NCBI RefSeq assembly: GCF_026163695.1
Contig: NZ_JAOTID010000012.1
Location: 109,599 to 173,598 of the forward strand
Length of the DNA: 64,000 nucleotides
Reading direction: 5' to 3'
DNA from: Shumkonia mesophila
Lineage (GTDB): Bacteria > Pseudomonadota > Alphaproteobacteria > Rhodospirillales > Shumkoniaceae
Part shown: piece by piece, positions 50,137 to 61,143 of the stretch
Layout: each line of letters opens with the position of its first letter
Numbering within the stretch: the first letter of the stretch is position 1
Notes under the pieces: model-generated
Told to the model about the DNA's origin: nothing
The model's database searches: none
The model's input: the letters and a program-made list of their open reading frames with translations, nothing else
Position numbers and translations under genes: made by a program

Positions 50137-50528
50137 GAAGATGGTGCTCCGGTCAGCAGCCGTTCGACTCGGGCCAGCAATTCCTCGGGCATGAAGGGCT
50201 TCACCAGGTAATCGGAAGCACCGAGTGCGAGCGCATTGACGATGTCCTGTCCCCGCCGCCGGGCCGTCAGCATGACAACGGGAATGGTGGCGAGGGTCGG
50301 GTCTTCGCGCATGCGGCGCAGCACCTCAAGCCCGTCCAGGCCCGGCAGCATGCCATCGAGGATGACTACGTGCGGCCGCCCGGTCCGGATGCGTTCCCAC
50401 GCCTCGGCACCATCGGCGACGATCTCGACCTCGAATTTCTTGAGACGCAGCTTGTGCCCGATCAGATCGGCAATAAGGTCGTCGTCCTCCGCGACCAGCA
50501 CGCGCCGCCCCTGGAATGTTTTCTGCAT
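50133..50528 (-). CDS. Single-domain response regulator
   Basis: The 131-residue protein is a stand-alone receiver: VLVAEDDDLIADLIGHKL, the phosphorylation aspartate D58 in VVILDGMLPGLDG, the switch threonine in VVMLTARRRGQD and YLVKPFMPEELLARV. There is no output domain, so it must act through a partner protein. It is first in the operon with the TPR/YaiO, HEAT and GT2 genes, which suggests post-translational control of polymer synthesis. A promoter-like pair lies at 50580-50608. No histidine kinase is adjacent. Confidence 0.87.
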   Translation of the reverse strand: MQKTFQGRRVLVAEDDDLIADLIGHKLRLKKFEVEIVADGAEAWERIRTGRPHVVILDGMLPGLDGLEVLRRMREDPTLATIPVVMLTARRRGQDIVNALALGASDYLVKPFMPEELLARVERLLTGAPSS

Positions 50529-50579
50529 TCCCGAGAACCTTTCGTTCCCAGCCGTTCTCGCCGCAGGCTCGGCGCCTGC

Positions 50580-50608
50580 ATCATAGCGTGTCGGACCCGG
50601 CGATTGAA
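50580..50608 (-). promoter_or_regulatory. Possible promoter of the receiver/YaiO/HEAT/GT2 operon
   Basis: On the minus strand TTCAAT (plus 50603-50608) and TATGAT (50580-50585) are 17 bp apart. The -10 matches five of six positions; the -35 is weak. The start site would be about 45-50 nt before the receiver ATG. A short GCAGGC/GCCTGC hairpin (50563-50579) lies at the start of the leader. Confidence 0.35.
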
Positions 50609-50618
50609 CCGAAATGGC

Positions 50619-50891
50619 CTACTCGACGTATCCCGGCACGATGCGGCCGTTCTCGGTGCGGGGCGGCACGTACGTGCCCTCGGGCGAACCGCCGCCGGTC
50701 AGCGCCGAGATCCCCAGCACCGCCAGCATCAGGAAGAAGCCGGCGACGATCAGCCAGAACCACGGCCCCTCGTACCACAGCGGCGGCTCCTCGGCCGTCC
50801 GCCGGTGCTTACGGGCGATCCACGTCCACACCAGGTAGACGGCGACCGGTAGGATCAGCGGAAACAGATATTGAAACAGGATGCGGATCAT
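50619..50891 (-). CDS. DUF6111 family small membrane protein
   Basis: The 90-residue product has two hydrophobic helices, IRILFQYLFPLILPVAVYLV and PWFWLIVAGFFLMLAVLGIS, joined by a basic loop with RKHRRTAEEPPLW, and a short tail with GGGSPEGTYVPPRTENGRIV. It matches alphaproteobacterial DUF6111 proteins of unknown function. The ATG overlaps the CoA pyrophosphatase stop, so it is the last gene of a three-gene operon. Confidence 0.75.
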   Translation of the reverse strand: MIRILFQYLFPLILPVAVYLVWTWIARKHRRTAEEPPLWYEGPWFWLIVAGFFLMLAVLGISALTGGGSPEGTYVPPRTENGRIVPGYVE

Positions 50892-51496
50892 CGGCGATTC
50901 AGCCGTTGGTACAGATTGATCAGCATACCGGCAGTGGCGCCCCAAATGAAGTATCCCTCGTAGGGCATGGCGTAGAAATGGCGATCGCGGCCGGCGATGA
51001 TGCGCTCGTGCCGCTGGTGGTTGGCGGGATCGAGCAGGAAGGCCAATGGCACCTCGAAGGCTTCCGCCACTTCGCGGACTTGCGGCGTCAGCGTGAACGG
51101 CGGGGCGACGACGCCGACCACCGGGGTGATGGAAAAGCCGCTGCCGGTCATGTAGTCGTCGAGGCGGCCCAGCACCTCGATGTGGCGGCGATCGAGGCCG
51201 ATCTCCTCTTCCGTTTCGCGCAGCGCCGCGTCCTCGGGGCTGGCGTCGTCGGGCTCGATGCGGCCGCCGGGAAAGCAGATCTGGCCGGCGTGCTCGGGCA
51301 GGTCGTCGGTGCGCCGGGTGAACAGCACGGTCAGGGCGTCCTTGCGGTCGATCACCGGCACCAGGACGGCGGCCGGCACCAGCGCCCGGCGGGCCACCAT
51401 GTCCGGGTTGAGATCGGAATCGCCATGCAGCCGGGCCGCGCCGCCGTTGCCCCCCGCGCTCGCGTGGAATTCCTCGACGAACCGCCGGCGCCTCAT
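50888..51496 (-). CDS. CoA pyrophosphatase (NudL-type Nudix hydrolase)
   Basis: The 202-residue protein has both the CoA-pyrophosphatase signature LFTRRTDDLPEHAGQICFPG and the Nudix box that continues through EDAALRETEEEIGLD. Members hydrolyse CoA or its derivatives to 3',5'-ADP and phosphopantetheine. The final IWGATAGMLINL is also typical. The ATG at 51496 overlaps the DUF1285 stop (ATGA). The longer upstream reading frame is not needed. Confidence 0.88.
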   Translation of the reverse strand: MRRRRFVEEFHASAGGNGGAARLHGDSDLNPDMVARRALVPAAVLVPVIDRKDALTVLFTRRTDDLPEHAGQICFPGGRIEPDDASPEDAALRETEEEIGLDRRHIEVLGRLDDYMTGSGFSITPVVGVVAPPFTLTPQVREVAEAFEVPLAFLLDPANHQRHERIIAGRDRHFYAMPYEGYFIWGATAGMLINLYQRLNRR

Positions 51497-52062
51497 TCCC
51501 CGTGGTCCAGGCGGCCGATGGCGAAAAACGAGCCGGCGCTCCACACCCCGTAGAATTGCTCGCCGTCGATCTTTTCTTCGAGGCCCCGCGCCACCACCTC
51601 ATAATACACGGACCGCGTCAGGCGCGCCGGCATGCCGTCGCGGATCAGGACGTAGGGCGACGGTTCGGCGGTCGCCGGATCGGTGGCGACGTCGAGCGGA
51701 TGGTCGTTATCGAGGGTAACGATTTCGTCGACGTTGGTGCGGAAGCTCAGCACCTGTTCGCGGCCCGCCCCGGCGGTGAACAGTTCGACCGCCAGGAACG
51801 GCGCGTCCTCGACCTCGACGCGGCCCATCTCGGCGGGGGTCACCAGCCAGTAGCCGCCGTCGGCGGCGCGGCAGAGGGCGGAGGCGAAGAGACAGACCAT
51901 TTCCTTGCGCGGGATCGGCGAACCCCGGTAGTGCCAGACCCCGTTGCGATCGATGCGGATGTCGAGGTCGCCGCACAGCGTGCGGCCCTCGGCGGGAACT
52001 GGCAGCAGGCCCGTTTCGGAAGATGAGGCGGGATCGGGGAGTTCCGAGGGGGTATGATTCAT
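51493..52062 (-). CDS. DUF1285 domain-containing protein
   Basis: The 189-residue protein has the DUF1285 pattern: LDIRIDRNGVWHYRGSPIPR, KEMVCLFASALCRAADGGYW, LVTPAEMGRVEVEDAPFLAV and SVYYEVVARGLEE. The family has an unknown biochemical role. It begins a small operon with CoA pyrophosphatase and DUF6111, and is divergent from moxR with only 32 bp between the start codons, so their promoters must overlap the opposite genes. Confidence 0.85.
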   Translation of the reverse strand: MNHTPSELPDPASSSETGLLPVPAEGRTLCGDLDIRIDRNGVWHYRGSPIPRKEMVCLFASALCRAADGGYWLVTPAEMGRVEVEDAPFLAVELFTAGAGREQVLSFRTNVDEIVTLDNDHPLDVATDPATAEPSPYVLIRDGMPARLTRSVYYEVVARGLEEKIDGEQFYGVWSAGSFFAIGRLDHGE

Positions 52063-52094
52063 TCCCGAGGGCCAACCTTAGCGGAGAGAACGCG

Positions 52095-53111
<1,017 letters not shown>

Positions 53112-53128
53112 AAGGACAGCCGCCCGCG

Positions 53129-54010
53129 ATGGCCGAAGCGCGGACCAGACTGCACCATAGGGCCGAGGCGCTGGCCGCCACCCTGCCGCCGCTGCTGGTG
53201 GCGGCCGAACGGGTCGCCGCCACCGTCTCGCAGGGCGTGCACGGCCGGCGCCGGATCGGCCAGGGCGAAACCTTCTGGCAGTTCCGCCGCTACCAGGCCG
53301 GCGATTCGGCCGGCCGCATCGACTGGCGCCAGTCGGCCAAGTCGCAGCCCGTCTACATCCGCGAGAACGAGTGGGAGGCCGCGCAAAGCGTCTGGCTGTG
53401 GCGCGACGGCTCGCCGTCGATGGCCTACCGCTCCAGCGAGGCCGTGCCCCTCAAAAGCGCGCGGGCCGACCTGTTGACCCTGGCCTTGGCCTCGCTGCTG
53501 GTGCGCGGCGGCGAGCACATCGCCCTGATCGGCACCGGCGTCGCCCCGGCCGCCGGGCGCGCCGCGCTTCTGCGCATCGCCGACACCATCGAATTCGGGC
53601 GCACGGCGGGAACCAGCCTGCCCGCCGCCGAGCCGCTGCCGCGCTATGCCAGGATCGTCATGGTCGGAGACTTCCTGGTGCCGCTTGCCAGGCTGCGCGA
53701 AACCCTGGCCGCCTTCTCGGCGCGCGGCGTCAAGGGCCACCTGTTGCAGATCCTCGATCCGGCCGAGGAAACCTTTCCGTTTGCCGGCCGCATTCAGTTC
53801 GAGGGGCCGGAGGACGAGGGCCGCCTGCTGATCGGACGCGCCGAATCGGTGCGCGACGATTACCGCGAGGCGATGGCCGCCCATCAGCGGGGCCTGGAGG
53901 CGCTGGCCCGCCAGACCGGTTGGTCGCTGGCCACGCATCGCACCGACCGCCCGGCCGAGACGCCGCTGCTGGCCCTCTTCCTGGCCCTCTCGCAGGGAGT
54001 GGACGCCTGA
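53129..54010 (+). CDS. DUF58 domain-containing protein
   Basis: The 293-residue protein has GRRRIGQGETFWQFRRYQAG, DSAGRIDWRQSAKSQPVYIRENEWE, then VWLWRDGSPSMAYRS, in which DGSPS is a vWA MIDAS motif (DxSxS), so a metal-dependent adhesion fold is likely. It lacks the N-terminal membrane helices of many DUF58 proteins. It lies 17 bp after moxR and is the usual partner of MoxR ATPases. The partner or substrate in this organism is unknown. Confidence 0.85.
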   Translation: MAEARTRLHHRAEALAATLPPLLVAAERVAATVSQGVHGRRRIGQGETFWQFRRYQAGDSAGRIDWRQSAKSQPVYIRENEWEAAQSVWLWRDGSPSMAYRSSEAVPLKSARADLLTLALASLLVRGGEHIALIGTGVAPAAGRAALLRIADTIEFGRTAGTSLPAAEPLPRYARIVMVGDFLVPLARLRETLAAFSARGVKGHLLQILDPAEETFPFAGRIQFEGPEDEGRLLIGRAESVRDDYREAMAAHQRGLEALARQTGWSLATHRTDRPAETPLLALFLALSQGVDA

Positions 54011-54011
54011 C

Positions 54012-56741
54012 ATGTGGACGCTTGGCTCCCTTTCCTTCGCGGCTCCCTGGGCCCTGGCGGCGCTGCTCGCCCTGCCGGCCCTGTGGTGGCTGCTGCGGAT
54101 CACGCCGCCCACCCCGCTGCGCGTGGTCTTCCCGCCGCTCCGCCTGCTGCTGGGGCTGACGGCGCGGGAAGAGACCGCCGCCAAGTCGCCGCTGTGGCTG
54201 ATCCTGCTGCGCGTGGCGCTGGCGGTGGCCGTGATCTTCGGCCTGTCGGACCCGGTGCTCAACGCGGCGCGCGGCCTCGGCGGCCAGGGGCCGGTCATCG
54301 TCGTCGTCGACGACGGCTGGGCGGCGGCGCGCGACTGGGCCGGACGGCAGGCGGCGATGGCCGGCCTGCTCGACCAGGCGGCGCGCGAGGGCCGGCCGGT
54401 CCTGTTGACCGGCACGGCGCCGACCGGCGGCGCCGTGCCCGACCTTCAAGTGACGCGGGCCGAGGAAGCCCGAACGCGCGCCCTGGCGCTGGAACCGAAG
54501 CCATGGGCCGGCGATCGCGCCGCCACGCTGGAGCGCCTGACCGGCGCGCTGCAGCGGACCGGCGTGCCGGCGGGCGAAGTGGTGTGGCTGAGCGACGGCC
54601 TGAGGGAGGGCGACACCGACGCCTGGCTGAGCGGCCTGGAGCGCTTCGGCCCCGTGCGGCTGATGCGCGACGAGCCGGGACGGCCGGCCGTGATCCTGCG
54701 CCCGCCGGAAGCCGAGCGCGACGCGCTTCGGTTCCGGGCGTCGCGCGACAGCCCGGCCGGCGCGCTGGACGTGTGGGTTCGCGCCCACGACGCCGAGGGG
54801 CGGCTTCTGGCCCGCCAGCCGCTTCGCTTCGCCGACGGCAAGGCCGAGGCCGAGGCGGCGCTCGACCTGCCGGCCGAGATGCGCAACCGCCTCGCCCGCT
54901 TCGACATCGAAGACCAGGGCACCGCCGGCGCCGTGGTCCTGCTCGACGAACGCTGGCGCCGCCGCCCGGTCGGCCTGGCAACCGGCCCACAGCGTTCCGA
55001 GACGCAACCCCTGCTGAGCGAGTTCTATTACGTCAACCGTGCGCTGGAGCCGTTCACCGAAGTCAGGCGCGGCGCCGTCGCCGACCTTCTGGGGCGCACG
55101 CTGGCGGTTCTCGTGCTGGCCGATTCGAGCCCGCTTTCCGAGGACGAGGGCCGGGCCATCGCCCGCTGGATCGAGGACGGCGGCATCCTTCTGCGTTTCG
55201 CCGGGCCGCGCCTGGCCGACGACGCCACCCTCGACGACCCCCTGGTGCCGGTGGCCCTGCGCCAGGGCGGCCGCACCCTGGGCGGCGCCATGTCGTGGGC
55301 GCGGCCGGCCCGTCTCGCCCCGTTCGCCGCCGCCAGCCCCTTCGCCGGGCTGGCGCTGCCGGCCGACGTCGCGGTGGCGCGCCAGGTGCTGGCCAGCCCG
55401 GCGCTGGATCTTGCCGAGAAGACCTGGGCGACGCTGGCCGACGGCACGCCGCTGGTCACCGCCGAGCGTCGCGGCAAGGGCTGGCTGACGCTGGTCCACA
55501 CCAGTTCCAACACCAGCTGGTCGAACCTGCCGCTTTCCGGCCTGTTCGTCGAAATGCTGCGCCGCGTGGTCGACTTGAGCCACGGGGCGGTGGCGCAGCC
55601 GGGCGGACCACCGTTGCCGCCGCTCGAATCGCTGGACGGCTTCGGACGCCTGGGTGCGCCGCCGAGTGGGGCGCTGGGCCTCGCCGCCGACGGTTTCGAG
55701 GGCGCCGTGCCCGGCCCCGAGCATCCGCCCGGCTATTACGGCCAGGCCGACGCCCGACGCGCGCTCAACCTGTCGGCCAGCCTGCCCGACCCCCGCGCCC
55801 TGGCGGCGACGCCGGCCGGCGTCGCCACCGAGACCTACGGCCGCGACCGCCAGGTGGCGTTCCAGCCCTGGCTGCTGGCCGCCGCCCTGCTGCTGGCCCT
55901 GATCGACCTCGCCGCCAGCCTGATGCTGCGCGGGCTGTTGCGCGGCCGCACCCGGGCCGCACCCGCCGTCGTGGCGATGGTGGCGCTGCTCGTCGTCGCC
56001 CAGCCCCCGGCGGCGCGGGCCCAGTCGCTGGACGGCCTTGGCGGCGAGGCCTTCGCCGAAGAGGCCAGCCGCTCACCCCGCCTCGCCTACGTGATGACCG
56101 GCGACGAGCGCATCGACGCGGTCAGCCGCGCCGGCCTCGTCGGCCTTAGCGTCATCGCCGGCCGGCGCACCGCGGTCGAGTTGGAAGCCCCGGTCGGCGT
56201 CGACCTCGAACGCGACGACATCGTCTTCTTCCCCCTCCTCTACTGGCCGGTGACGGAATCCGTCGCCCCGTCGGTGGAAACGGCGGTCAAGCTCCGGGCC
56301 TTCATGGACGGCGGCGGCGTCATCCTGTTCGATACCCGCGACCCGGAAGGCGCGGTGTCGATCGGTGCCCTGCGCCGGCTGGCCGACAGCCTGCGGCTGC
56401 CGCCGCTGATTCCGGCGCCGGCCGAACACGTGCTGTCGCGCGCCTACTATCTGCTGCGCGACTATCCCGGGCGCTGGGCCGGCGGCACCGTGTGGGTCGA
56501 ACGGGCCGGCGAGCGCGTCAACGACGGCGTATCGCCGGTGATCGTCGGCAGCAACGACTGGGCCGCCGCCTGGGCGATGGACGCCGAGCAGCGCCCCCTC
56601 TATCCGGCGGTGCCCGGCGGCGAGCGCCAGCGCGAGATGGCCTATCGTTTCGGCATCAACCTTCTGATGTACGCGCTGACCGGCAACTACAAGGCCGACC
56701 AGGTGCACGTGCCGGCGATCATGGAAAGGCTGGGGCTATGA
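54012..56741 (+). CDS. BatA-like membrane protein with C-terminal DUF4159
   Basis: The 909-residue protein starts with the BatA N-terminal region: two helices (LSFAAPWALAALLALPALWW and LWLILLRVALAVAVIFGLSD). The following vWA-like domain has VIVVVDDGWAAARDW, where the MIDAS serines are lost, so metal binding there is unlikely. A hydrophobic segment at about 615-660 (AAALLLALIDLAASLMLRGL) precedes the DUF4159 domain (RSPRLAYVMTGDERIDAVSR, DIVFFPLLYWPV, FMDGGGVILFDTRDPEG). It belongs to the MoxR operon; the 3' end overlaps the next gene (ATGA). Confidence 0.85.
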   Translation: MWTLGSLSFAAPWALAALLALPALWWLLRITPPTPLRVVFPPLRLLLGLTAREETAAKSPLWLILLRVALAVAVIFGLSDPVLNAARGLGGQGPVIVVVDDGWAAARDWAGRQAAMAGLLDQAAREGRPVLLTGTAPTGGAVPDLQVTRAEEARTRALALEPKPWAGDRAATLERLTGALQRTGVPAGEVVWLSDGLREGDTDAWLSGLERFGPVRLMRDEPGRPAVILRPPEAERDALRFRASRDSPAGALDVWVRAHDAEGRLLARQPLRFADGKAEAEAALDLPAEMRNRLARFDIEDQGTAGAVVLLDERWRRRPVGLATGPQRSETQPLLSEFYYVNRALEPFTEVRRGAVADLLGRTLAVLVLADSSPLSEDEGRAIARWIEDGGILLRFAGPRLADDATLDDPLVPVALRQGGRTLGGAMSWARPARLAPFAAASPFAGLALPADVAVARQVLASPALDLAEKTWATLADGTPLVTAERRGKGWLTLVHTSSNTSWSNLPLSGLFVEMLRRVVDLSHGAVAQPGGPPLPPLESLDGFGRLGAPPSGALGLAADGFEGAVPGPEHPPGYYGQADARRALNLSASLPDPRALAATPAGVATETYGRDRQVAFQPWLLAAALLLALIDLAASLMLRGLLRGRTRAAPAVVAMVALLVVAQPPAARAQSLDGLGGEAFAEEASRSPRLAYVMTGDERIDAVSRAGLVGLSVIAGRRTAVELEAPVGVDLERDDIVFFPLLYWPVTESVAPSVETAVKLRAFMDGGGVILFDTRDPEGAVSIGALRRLADSLRLPPLIPAPAEHVLSRAYYLLRDYPGRWAGGTVWVERAGERVNDGVSPVIVGSNDWAAAWAMDAEQRPLYPAVPGGERQREMAYRFGINLLMYALTGNYKADQVHVPAIMERLGL

Positions 56742-58813
56742 GTGCCGGCATCGCCTGGGCCCCGTTGCTGCCGTGGCCGCTGATCGCCGCCCTGGGCGGC
56801 GTCGGCGCCGTCCTGCTGGCGGTGGGCGCGCTTCGGCGCGGACGCGGCCTATTCTGGCGGCTGACGGCGCTGGCCATCCTGGTGCTGGCGCTTTTCAACC
56901 CGCGCTGGATCCACCAGAAGACCGATCCCCAGAAGGACGTCGCCGTCATTCTGGCCGACACCTCGCCCAGTCAGGGGGTCGGCCAGCGCCGCGCCCAGAC
57001 CGCGACGGCGCTGGAGGAGTTGAAGGCGGCGCTGGCCGGGATCGCCGATCTCGACGTCAGGATCGTGGAGGCGGGCGGCGACGGTCCGGGCGGCGGCGAC
57101 GGCACCCGGCTGTTCGAAGCGCTCGAGTCGGCGGTGGCCGACATCCCGGCCGGCCGCTTCGCCGGCGCGCTGGTCGTCACCGACGGTCAGGTCCACGACG
57201 CGCCGAAGGCCAAGGCCTCGCCCTTTGGCCCGGCCCCCGTCCATCTGCTGCTCACCGGCCAGCCGGGCGAACGCGACCGGCGCATCGTCATCGACCAGGT
57301 GCCGGGATACGGACTGGTCGGCAAGGAGATCACCCTTTCCTACCGGGTCGAGGACCGCGAGGCCGAGGGTCGGGAACCCGCCGCGACGGGCGGAACCGCG
57401 CCGATCACGGTTCGCGTCGACGGCCGGGTGGCGGCGCGGGAGACCGTGCCGGTCGGGGCCCGCCAGCCGTTGACCCTGACGCTGGAGCACGCCGGACCGA
57501 CCGTCATCGAGCTGGAGGCCGGGCCGCTCGCCGACGAGTTGTCGACGGTGAACAACCGCGCCGCCGTCGCCGTCAACGGGGTGCGCGACCGGCTGCGGGT
57601 GCTGCTGGTGTCGGGCCAGCCCCATCCCGGCGAACGGACGTGGCGCAACCTGCTGAAATCCGACCCCGCCGTCGACCTCGTCCACTTCACCATCCTGCGG
57701 CCGCCGGAAAAGGACGATTTTACGCCGCTGCGCGAGCTCGCCCTCATCGCCTTTCCGGTGCAGGAGCTGTTCGAGGTAAGGCTCCGCGAATTCGACCTCA
57801 TCGTCTTCGACCGCTATCTGGTCCGCCACATCCTGCCGCCGGCCTATTTCCAGAACATCGTCAACTACGTACGCGACGGCGGCGCCCTGCTGGTCGCCTC
57901 GGGGCCGGAATTCGCCGGTCCGCAGAGCCTGGGCGAAACGGCGCTGGCCGACATCCTGCCGGCCCAGGCCAGCGGGCGCGTGCTGGTGGCGCCCTATCGC
58001 CCGGCGGTCACCGAGGTCGGCCGCCGCCATCCGGTGACCTCGGCGATCGAGCCCGCCGCCGGCGCCCGGCCCTGGGGCCGCTGGTTCCGCCAGATCGAGG
58101 GGACGCAGCAATCCGGCACGCCGCTGCTGGCCGGCCCGGACGGGCTGCCGCTGCTCGTCCTCGACCATGCCGGCGAGGGCCGGATCGCCCAGTTCATGAC
58201 CGACCACACGTGGCTGTGGGCACGCGGCTACGACGGCGGCGGCCCGCACGCCGAACTGTTGCGCCGGCTGGCCCACTGGCTGATGAAGGAACCGGAACTG
58301 GAGGAGGAGGCGCTGACCGCCGAGGCCCGGTCCGGCACGCTGACGGTGGAGCGCCGCAGCCTCGATCCCAAGCCCGCCACCGTCTCCGTCACCACGCCCT
58401 CGGGCGCGGTCAGCACGCTCACCCTGACCCCGCAGCAGGACGGCCGCGCCGCCGCCACCCTGCCGGCCGACGAGCCCGGTCTGTATAGGACGGAAGACGG
58501 CGTCCGCACGGCGTTCGCCGCAGTGGGGGCGCTCAACGCCCCCGAACTGGCCGACCTCAGGGCGACGCCCGAACCCCTGCGCCCGCTGGTGGAGGCCAGC
58601 GGCGGCGCCATCCGCTGGCTCGCCGACGGCGTGCCGGCCATCCGCCGCACCTTGCCGGAGCGCGCCGCCGCAGGGCGCGGCTGGGTGGGCCTCACCCAGA
58701 ATGGCGCCGCGGTGGTGGTCGGCATCAACCAGGTGGCGCTGCTGCCGTGGTGGCTGACCCTGACGCTCGCCCTGGGCGCGCTGGCCGCCGCCTGGTGGCG
58801 CGAGGGCCGCTAG
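56738..58813 (+). CDS. Membrane protein with vWA-like and glutamine amidotransferase-like domains
   Basis: The 691-residue protein has two N-terminal helices (residues ~10-55), a vWA-like domain with an intact DxSxS in [13 protein letters not shown] and [13 protein letters not shown], and a large middle region resembling the class I glutamine-amidotransferase-like fold of MoxR-operon proteins ([36 protein letters not shown]). A last helix near the C-terminus ([20 protein letters not shown]) anchors it again. It probably forms a membrane complex with the preceding protein. It overlaps the convergent chemoreceptor by four bases. Confidence 0.8.
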   Translation: MSAGIAWAPLLPWPLIAALGGVGAVLLAVGALRRGRGLFWRLTALAILVLALFNPRWIHQKTDPQKDVAVILADTSPSQGVGQRRAQTATALEELKAALAGIADLDVRIVEAGGDGPGGGDGTRLFEALESAVADIPAGRFAGALVVTDGQVHDAPKAKASPFGPAPVHLLLTGQPGERDRRIVIDQVPGYGLVGKEITLSYRVEDREAEGREPAATGGTAPITVRVDGRVAARETVPVGARQPLTLTLEHAGPTVIELEAGPLADELSTVNNRAAVAVNGVRDRLRVLLVSGQPHPGERTWRNLLKSDPAVDLVHFTILRPPEKDDFTPLRELALIAFPVQELFEVRLREFDLIVFDRYLVRHILPPAYFQNIVNYVRDGGALLVASGPEFAGPQSLGETALADILPAQASGRVLVAPYRPAVTEVGRRHPVTSAIEPAAGARPWGRWFRQIEGTQQSGTPLLAGPDGLPLLVLDHAGEGRIAQFMTDHTWLWARGYDGGGPHAELLRRLAHWLMKEPELEEEALTAEARSGTLTVERRSLDPKPATVSVTTPSGAVSTLTLTPQQDGRAAATLPADEPGLYRTEDGVRTAFAAVGALNAPELADLRATPEPLRPLVEASGGAIRWLADGVPAIRRTLPERAAAGRGWVGLTQNGAAVVVGINQVALLPWWLTLTLALGALAAAWWREGR

Positions 58814-60804
58814 GCGGCCCGCACGCTGACGAGGAAGCGGTTGACTTCGGCGTGCAGCGTTTCGGACTGCTGTGACAGCGCCGTGGCCGCCGCACGGATT
58901 TGCTCGGCCGCAGCACCGGTTTCGTTGGCCGCCTGACTGACGCCGCCAATGTTGGCGGAAACCTCCTGGGTTCCCGCCGCCGCCTGCTCGACGTTCCTGG
59001 CAATCTCCTGGGTCGCCGCGCCCTGCTCCTCGACCGCCGAGGCGACACCCGAGTTGACCTCGTTGATCTTCGAGATCGTCTTGGTGATCTCCTCGATGGC
59101 CGACACCGCTTCGCGGGTGGCCGCCTGGATACCGGTGATCTGGGCCCCGATCTCGTCGGTGGCCTTGGCCGTCTGGTTGGCCAGGTTCTTGACCTCGGAA
59201 GCGACCACCGCGAAGCCCTTGCCGGCGTCGCCGGCCCGGGCCGCCTCGATGGTGGCGTTCAAGGCCAGCAGGTTGGTCTGCTCGGCGATGTCGGTGATCA
59301 GCGCCACCACTTCCCCGATCTTGTTGGCGGCCTGGGCCAGGCCCTGAACCTTGACGTTGGCGCGTTCTGCCTCGGTCACCGCAGCGGACGCGATCTGCGA
59401 GGCCTGGGTCACCTGGCGGCTGATCTCGGAGATCGAACTCGCCAGTTCTTCGGAAGCCGAGGCGACGGTCTGCACGTTGGCCGAGGCCTGCTCGGAGGCC
59501 GCCGCCACTGCGGCGGCTTGGCGCGTCGTCTCCTCGGCGGTCGCCCCCATCGATTGGGAGGAGGCCTGCATCTCGCTCGCCGCCGCCGCCACCGACTTCA
59601 CCGCTTCCGAAGAAGTGGCGTCGAAAGCTTTGCACAGATCCTCGATACGCTTGGCCCGTTCCGCCCGGGCTTCCTGCTCGCGCCGTTGTTCTTTGGCCAA
59701 GCGGTCGGCCTCGATCATGTTCTCCTTGAATACCTGCACGGCCGCCGCCATGCCGCCGATCTCGTTGCGCCAGCCCCGCGCGGGAATATCGACGGTCATA
59801 TCGCGTGCGGCCAGCCGCTTCATGGCATCCGCCATCCGCGATACGGCCTGGGCGATGGCGCCGCCGATGACCTGGGTCAGGGCGAATACGACGAGAGAGG
59901 CAAGCGCCAAGGCGGCCAGGAAGAGATACAGCGCCCGATCCCGTTCCTGCTGGGCGGTCTGCTGAACGGCGGCAACGTCTTCCTCCGTATCCTTCGTGAC
60001 GGCTTCAAGTTTGGGCTCGACTTCGGCGAACAGCCGGCTCAGGACCTTGATGTCCTCTTCGATCTCCAGGCGGATCGGCGCCAGGGCGGCGAAGTCGCGT
60101 TGATAAGCCGCCATCTTCGCACGGATTTCGCCTTTAGCGGCGTCCGCGATCGCCGGATTGGCGGCAAGTGCCGCTTCGAACTCCTTGGCCCGCGCCGCCA
60201 TGTCCTTGACGTATTTGGCGTCGAGACGGGCCAGGAAATCCTTCTCATGGCGACGCATCATCAACATGAGAACGGTCAGTTCCGGTGCGTTCGCAGCCTT
60301 GAGGCGCTCTTCGGCGTCATGGACCGACCCCCGCAAGGCCCCTTGCAGGCCTTCCTCGGGCGTAAAGCCCGCCCGCCGCCACTGATCCGCCACCTTGGCG
60401 AACTGGCGGACATAATCCTCGAAGCCGGCACGAACAGCCTTGATGAAGGACAGGGTCTCGGGTTCATCGTGCCGCGTGCTCAACTGGTCAAGAGCGGCGA
60501 TCGTCTTCTGGCTAACCTCGGCATGACCGGCAAGGGACTTGCCGTCCAGGCGGATCAGGAAATCCTTTTCCCGCCGGCGAGCGTCGAGAAAGTCATAGCG
60601 GGCCGCCTCGACAATGCGGATGGTGTCGGTCGCTTCCCGTTCCTCGGCCTGGATCGCGGACAGCCGGCTCAAGACCATGACGGATATAAGGGCAATTGCC
60701 AAAAATCCCGCCAATGCCATCCCGGCGACCAGCCGCATCTGCCAGCCAATCCTGAGGTTCCGGAGGAAGGTGCGTTGGCCTTTCTGGGTCGTTTCGGAGA
60801 TCAT
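58810..60804 (-). CDS. Methyl-accepting chemotaxis protein with helical bimodular sensor
   Basis: The 664-residue receptor has helix 1 at about 24-45 ([20 protein letters not shown]), a long alpha-helical periplasmic region of some 260 residues with paired [12 protein letters not shown] and [12 protein letters not shown] motifs typical of the HBM sensor, helix 2 ([20 protein letters not shown]), HAMP, and a signalling domain with the hairpin tip [23 protein letters not shown] domains bind organic acids in Pseudomonas McpS. ATG 60804 was chosen over an upstream non-ATG extension. First of three tandem receptors. Confidence 0.9.
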   Translation of the reverse strand: MISETTQKGQRTFLRNLRIGWQMRLVAGMALAGFLAIALISVMVLSRLSAIQAEEREATDTIRIVEAARYDFLDARRREKDFLIRLDGKSLAGHAEVSQKTIAALDQLSTRHDEPETLSFIKAVRAGFEDYVRQFAKVADQWRRAGFTPEEGLQGALRGSVHDAEERLKAANAPELTVLMLMMRRHEKDFLARLDAKYVKDMAARAKEFEAALAANPAIADAAKGEIRAKMAAYQRDFAALAPIRLEIEEDIKVLSRLFAEVEPKLEAVTKDTEEDVAAVQQTAQQERDRALYLFLAALALASLVVFALTQVIGGAIAQAVSRMADAMKRLAARDMTVDIPARGWRNEIGGMAAAVQVFKENMIEADRLAKEQRREQEARAERAKRIEDLCKAFDATSSEAVKSVAAAASEMQASSQSMGATAEETTRQAAAVAAASEQASANVQTVASASEELASSISEISRQVTQASQIASAAVTEAERANVKVQGLAQAANKIGEVVALITDIAEQTNLLALNATIEAARAGDAGKGFAVVASEVKNLANQTAKATDEIGAQITGIQAATREAVSAIEEITKTISKINEVNSGVASAVEEQGAATQEIARNVEQAAAGTQEVSANIGGVSQAANETGAAAEQIRAAATALSQQSETLHAEVNRFLVSVRAA

Positions 60805-61143
60805 CGTTTCCGTATCCCGTTTTCTTCTTCTGGCCCGGCGCGCCAAGTTGGTGCCGGCGGGGACGCAACATCATGCGATCGCCCGATCCAATGGGGGTCG
60901 GCGGAAAGTCATGATGGCCGTCCCGGCCTTCTTGCTCCGGCAATATCCGTGCCGCCAGGAGCCCTTCCGCGTGGATTGGGCCGAACCACGCGCCCACGGC
61001 GGCAGGCCAGCCCGTCCTGTCGGAAAGTACACCAGCACTGGAAAACAGATCGTTAACGAATCCGCTAGCAATATCTATTGATATTCAACCATTCATTGCC
61101 CCCCTCGGCCGACAACACCCGGCCGGCGGCCAAGCCGCGGACC
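60805..61143. other. Intergenic region between chemoreceptors 1 and 2
   Basis: This 339-bp gap is GC-rich except for an AT stretch around 61040-61090. No clear promoter, terminator or small ORF was found, although the first receptor's promoter must lie here. Confidence 0.4.
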
